Of a stretch of DNA of 8,246 nt, positions 6,779 to 8,246 are shown one piece after another (the first letter of the stretch is position 1; every line of letters begins with the position of its first letter). The notes under the pieces are model-generated. The model was not told where the DNA came from and did no database searches. It worked only from the letters and a program-made list of their open reading frames with translations. The position numbers and the translations under genes are program-made. Source of the stretch: Acidobacteriota bacterium (GTDB taxonomy: Bacteria > Acidobacteriota > Terriglobia > Terriglobales > Acidobacteriaceae); NCBI GenBank assembly GCA_021782675.1, contig JAJXUS010000073.1, positions 1 to 8,246 on the forward strand. The letters are read 5' to 3'.

Positions 6779-7612
6779 CTAAAAGAGCAGCCGCGTGGTG
6801 ACGATGATCTGATGGTTGTAGGTGTGGAACGTGCTGGTGGCTATCTGCTCCCCCGCGCCCACGCACAGCGCCAGGCGGCTGGGTTGCTCCACGCCGCCGA
6901 ACTTGCGGGCCACCAGCATGCCCGGGGTGGCAAAGGTTTGCACCTTGCCGTCATTCGGGCCGCCTCTGAAGTAGGTAGAGTTGAACTCGACTTGAGGCCA
7001 GAAGTACCGGACCAAATGCGCCTGGCCCGCGATGTTCCATGCGATGGCGCGTCCCAGCGTCGCCGTGTCGTGCACCGGCAGAACGGCTCCAATTGTGGTC
7101 TGCACGTCGAACGGCCCAAATCCCTTGCCCAATCCCAGATTAGGAGAAACCATGGCATCGGTGCCGCCGTTCTTATAGCTTCCTGTGGGAATGCTGGCAG
7201 CCATGAAAGCGCTTGCCTCGTAATTGCCGTGCCTCTCGGCACGCGCCAAAAAGCGATACTTGAGAAGAAACGACATATCGCCTGCGCCGTTGGCCACTGT
7301 GGCGGCGCTGTGCTCGAGATAGGGCGGAAGGTTAACGTCGAGTTCGGTGTTCGCTGCGGGAATAAGGTTGAGCCCCTTGCTGCCGCCAAGGCTCCAGGTC
7401 TGGACGTGATTGGATGCGGTCTGCCGTGCGAAATCGGTCCGGTAGACCTGGATCAGACCTACGTAAGGCGTTACCAGCGGCGGCGCCCACGCCGGCTGCT
7501 TCAATTGCGTCTGTGTGGCGCGCTGCTGCCAGCGCGCGAGAAAACCATCCTGGGCCATCAGCGGAAGATGCACCGCCAGGGCCATGAACATGACCAGCGC
7601 AGTACGTTGCAC
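6779..7612 (-). CDS. Predicted outer-membrane beta-barrel protein, transporter-like
   Basis: This 277-residue protein has a signal peptide (about 1-20) cleaved after LMA before QDG. The mature chain alternates amphipathic strands with Gly/Asn-rich turns and ends in TTRLLF; a C-terminal Phe is the usual barrel-assembly signal of outer-membrane proteins. Segments such as MSFLLKYRFLAR (113-124), EASAFMAASIPTG (132-144), GPFDVQTTIGAVLPV (166-180) and VEFNSTYF (208-215) resemble the putative-transporter/phenol MetA-type barrel group, but the resemblance is by eye and the substrate is unknown. The start is GTG at 7612, supported by a purine-rich Shine-Dalgarno 5 bases upstream; the next Met (codon 8) has none and would shorten the signal peptide. 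It converges on the kinase operon. It is transcribed in the same direction as the aminotransferase gene but is separated from it by 166 bases with hairpins, so it probably has its own promoter or an attenuated one. Confidence 0.82.
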   Translation of the reverse strand: MQRTALVMFMALAVHLPLMAQDGFLARWQQRATQTQLKQPAWAPPLVTPYVGLIQVYRTDFARQTASNHVQTWSLGGSKGLNLIPAANTELDVNLPPYLEHSAATVANGAGDMSFLLKYRFLARAERHGNYEASAFMAASIPTGSYKNGGTDAMVSPNLGLGKGFGPFDVQTTIGAVLPVHDTATLGRAIAWNIAGQAHLVRYFWPQVEFNSTYFRGGPNDGKVQTFATPGMLVARKFGGVEQPSRLALCVGAGEQIATSTFHTYNHQIIVTTRLLF

Positions 7613-7617
7613 GGGGA

Positions 7618-7626
7618 CCTCTCTCC
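7618..7626 (-). promoter_or_regulatory. Ribosome binding site fixing a GTG start
   Basis: The minus strand reads GGAGAGAGG with a 5-base spacer before GTG at 7612. It decides the start of the barrel protein in favour of GTG over the downstream ATG at 7591. Confidence 0.6.
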
Positions 7627-7688
7627 AGGGGAATGGAGTGCTTTGGAAATCGACCCCGAGTATGGCAGGTTCATAGCCGCTGGGAGAA

Positions 7689-7717
7689 CCACCTTAGGGT
7701 GGAGACCGTGGTCCACC
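7689..7717. other. Mutually exclusive hairpin arms upstream of the barrel gene
   Basis: On the plus strand, CCACC (7689-7693), GGTGGA (7698-7703) and TCCACC (7712-7717) occur in series. The central arm can pair with either neighbour, giving a 5-bp stem with a 4-base loop or a 6-bp stem with an 8-base loop. On the minus strand this lies in the untranslated stretch ahead of the barrel gene, an attenuator-like layout. It may also be a DNA operator. Confidence 0.3.
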
Positions 7718-7724
7718 TGATAAA

Positions 7725-7757
7725 GGACAAAAGATCTTCTCTTGAGGGAAGTTGTCC
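7725..7757 (-). terminator. Candidate terminator after the sugar aminotransferase gene
   Basis: The minus strand starts 21 bases after the TAA stop with GGACAACTTC, an 8-base loop CCTCAAGA, then GAAG, a 5-base bulge ATCTT, and TTGTCC, giving 10 paired bases. TTTATC follows immediately. The position is right for an intrinsic terminator, but the bulge and the short T-run make it a weak one. Confidence 0.4.
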
Positions 7758-7778
7758 AGGTGCGGCGCATGCTGGGTT

Positions 7779-8246
7779 TTATTCCGCGCCCAGCAGCGCG
7801 TGCTGGAGCGCGTGGGCCACTTCCCGCTGCTGCCACTCCTCGATGCGATTGAAGAACGGCAGCGCGAGCATGCGCGGAGCCAGCGCTTCGGTCACCGGCA
7901 GAGATACTTCGGCGCTTACCTGCCTGCGCCATGCCGGCTGCAGATGGATGGGAGGGAAATAGCGTCCGGTGGCAATGCCGCGATCCGCAAGCTTCGACTG
8001 CACCCGGCTGCGATCCGCATGCTGCGGCAGGCGGACTGCGTAGACAAACCAACTGATCACGCGCCGTGGCAGCACAAGTGCAGGCCGCTCGAGGCCGGGA
8101 ACTGAGGCCAGCAAAGTATCGTAGCGCCGCGCCGCGGCTTCCCGCAGGGCAAGCATCTGGTCAAGGCGGCCCAACTGCACACGACCCAGGGCGCAGGCCA
8201 TCTCCGACAATCGGTAGTTATAGCCCAATTCCATATGATCCAGCCA
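7779..8246 (-). CDS. DegT/DnrJ/EryC1/StrS-family sugar aminotransferase, C-terminal part
   Basis: Only the last 155 codons are present; the frame is open to the window edge (codons for W, L, D, H before the internal Met at 8234), so the 5' end lies outside. The first residues, HMELGYNYRLSEM, followed by a QLGRLDQ segment, match the conserved region after the PLP-lysine domain in this family, where GYNYR contacts substrate and cofactor across the dimer. Further on, YFPPIHLQPAWR and the terminal LPFFNRIEEW region are typical of the C-terminal domain. The catalytic lysine is not in the window. Such enzymes transfer an amino group to nucleotide-linked keto sugars in O-antigen, capsule or glycan pathways. 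The exact sugar cannot be told from this part. The TAA stop is followed by a candidate terminator. Confidence 0.9.
   Translation of the reverse strand, partial: WLDHMELGYNYRLSEMACALGRVQLGRLDQMLALREAAARRYDTLLASVPGLERPALVLPRRVISWFVYAVRLPQHADRSRVQSKLADRGIATGRYFPPIHLQPAWRRQVSAEVSLPVTEALAPRMLALPFFNRIEEWQQREVAHALQHALLGAE

Noticed and set aside
7627..7690. Promoter for the barrel gene (CATACT on the minus strand with TTCTCC 18 bases upstream)
   Set aside because: Both hexamers match the consensus poorly; not enough to call.
6812..7720. Plus-strand open frame of 302 codons opposite the barrel gene
   Set aside because: The minus strand encodes a protein with a signal peptide, a supported ribosome binding site and a C-terminal Phe. 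The plus frame has none of these.
7558..8052. Minus-strand open frame of 164 codons bridging the aminotransferase and barrel genes
   Set aside because: It overlaps two supported genes out of frame and crosses the hairpin-rich gap; its composition is Arg/Ala/Ser-rich as expected for a frame shadow.

Overview
The window looks like a chromosomal segment of a GC-rich Gram-negative bacterium, most likely an acidobacterium of the Terriglobia type. The reasons are a secreted FG-GAP/ASPIC-UnbV (CRTAC1-like) protein, a sensor kinase carrying Reg_prop and Y_Y_Y domains, an outer-membrane barrel protein, and a small secreted protein of unknown family. This placement is an inference from gene content, not from a marker gene.

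Layout. A CRTAC1-like exported protein lies on the minus strand (138-2141). It diverges from a plus-strand three-gene operon: a periplasmic-sensing histidine kinase (about 2419-5541), a NarL/FixJ response regulator (5538-6203) and a small exported protein (6200-6721). Both junctions in the operon are 4-base ATGA overlaps, so the three genes are probably translationally coupled. A predicted outer-membrane beta-barrel protein (6779-7612, minus) converges on the operon. The window ends inside a DegT/DnrJ/EryC1/StrS sugar aminotransferase (7779-8246, minus, 5' end missing). No rRNA, tRNA, CRISPR, insertion sequence or phage gene was seen.

How the genes may work together. The kinase has a signal peptide, an array of 14 Reg_prop-like blades (enough for two seven-bladed propellers), a Y_Y_Y domain, one membrane helix, and a HisKA_3/HATPase_c core. 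It should bind an extracytoplasmic ligand and phosphorylate the coupled response regulator. The divergent intergenic region (2142-2418) contains inverted repeats next to a good -10 hexamer for the CRTAC1-like gene, so the regulator may control both directions. The third operon gene encodes an exported protein of unknown function. It may be a partner of the sensor or an output of the pathway; the sequence alone does not decide this.

The known parts (kinase, regulator, CRTAC1-like, DegT) belong to described families. The least understood element is the 173-residue exported protein locked into the two-component operon, together with the CRTAC1-like gene divergent from it.
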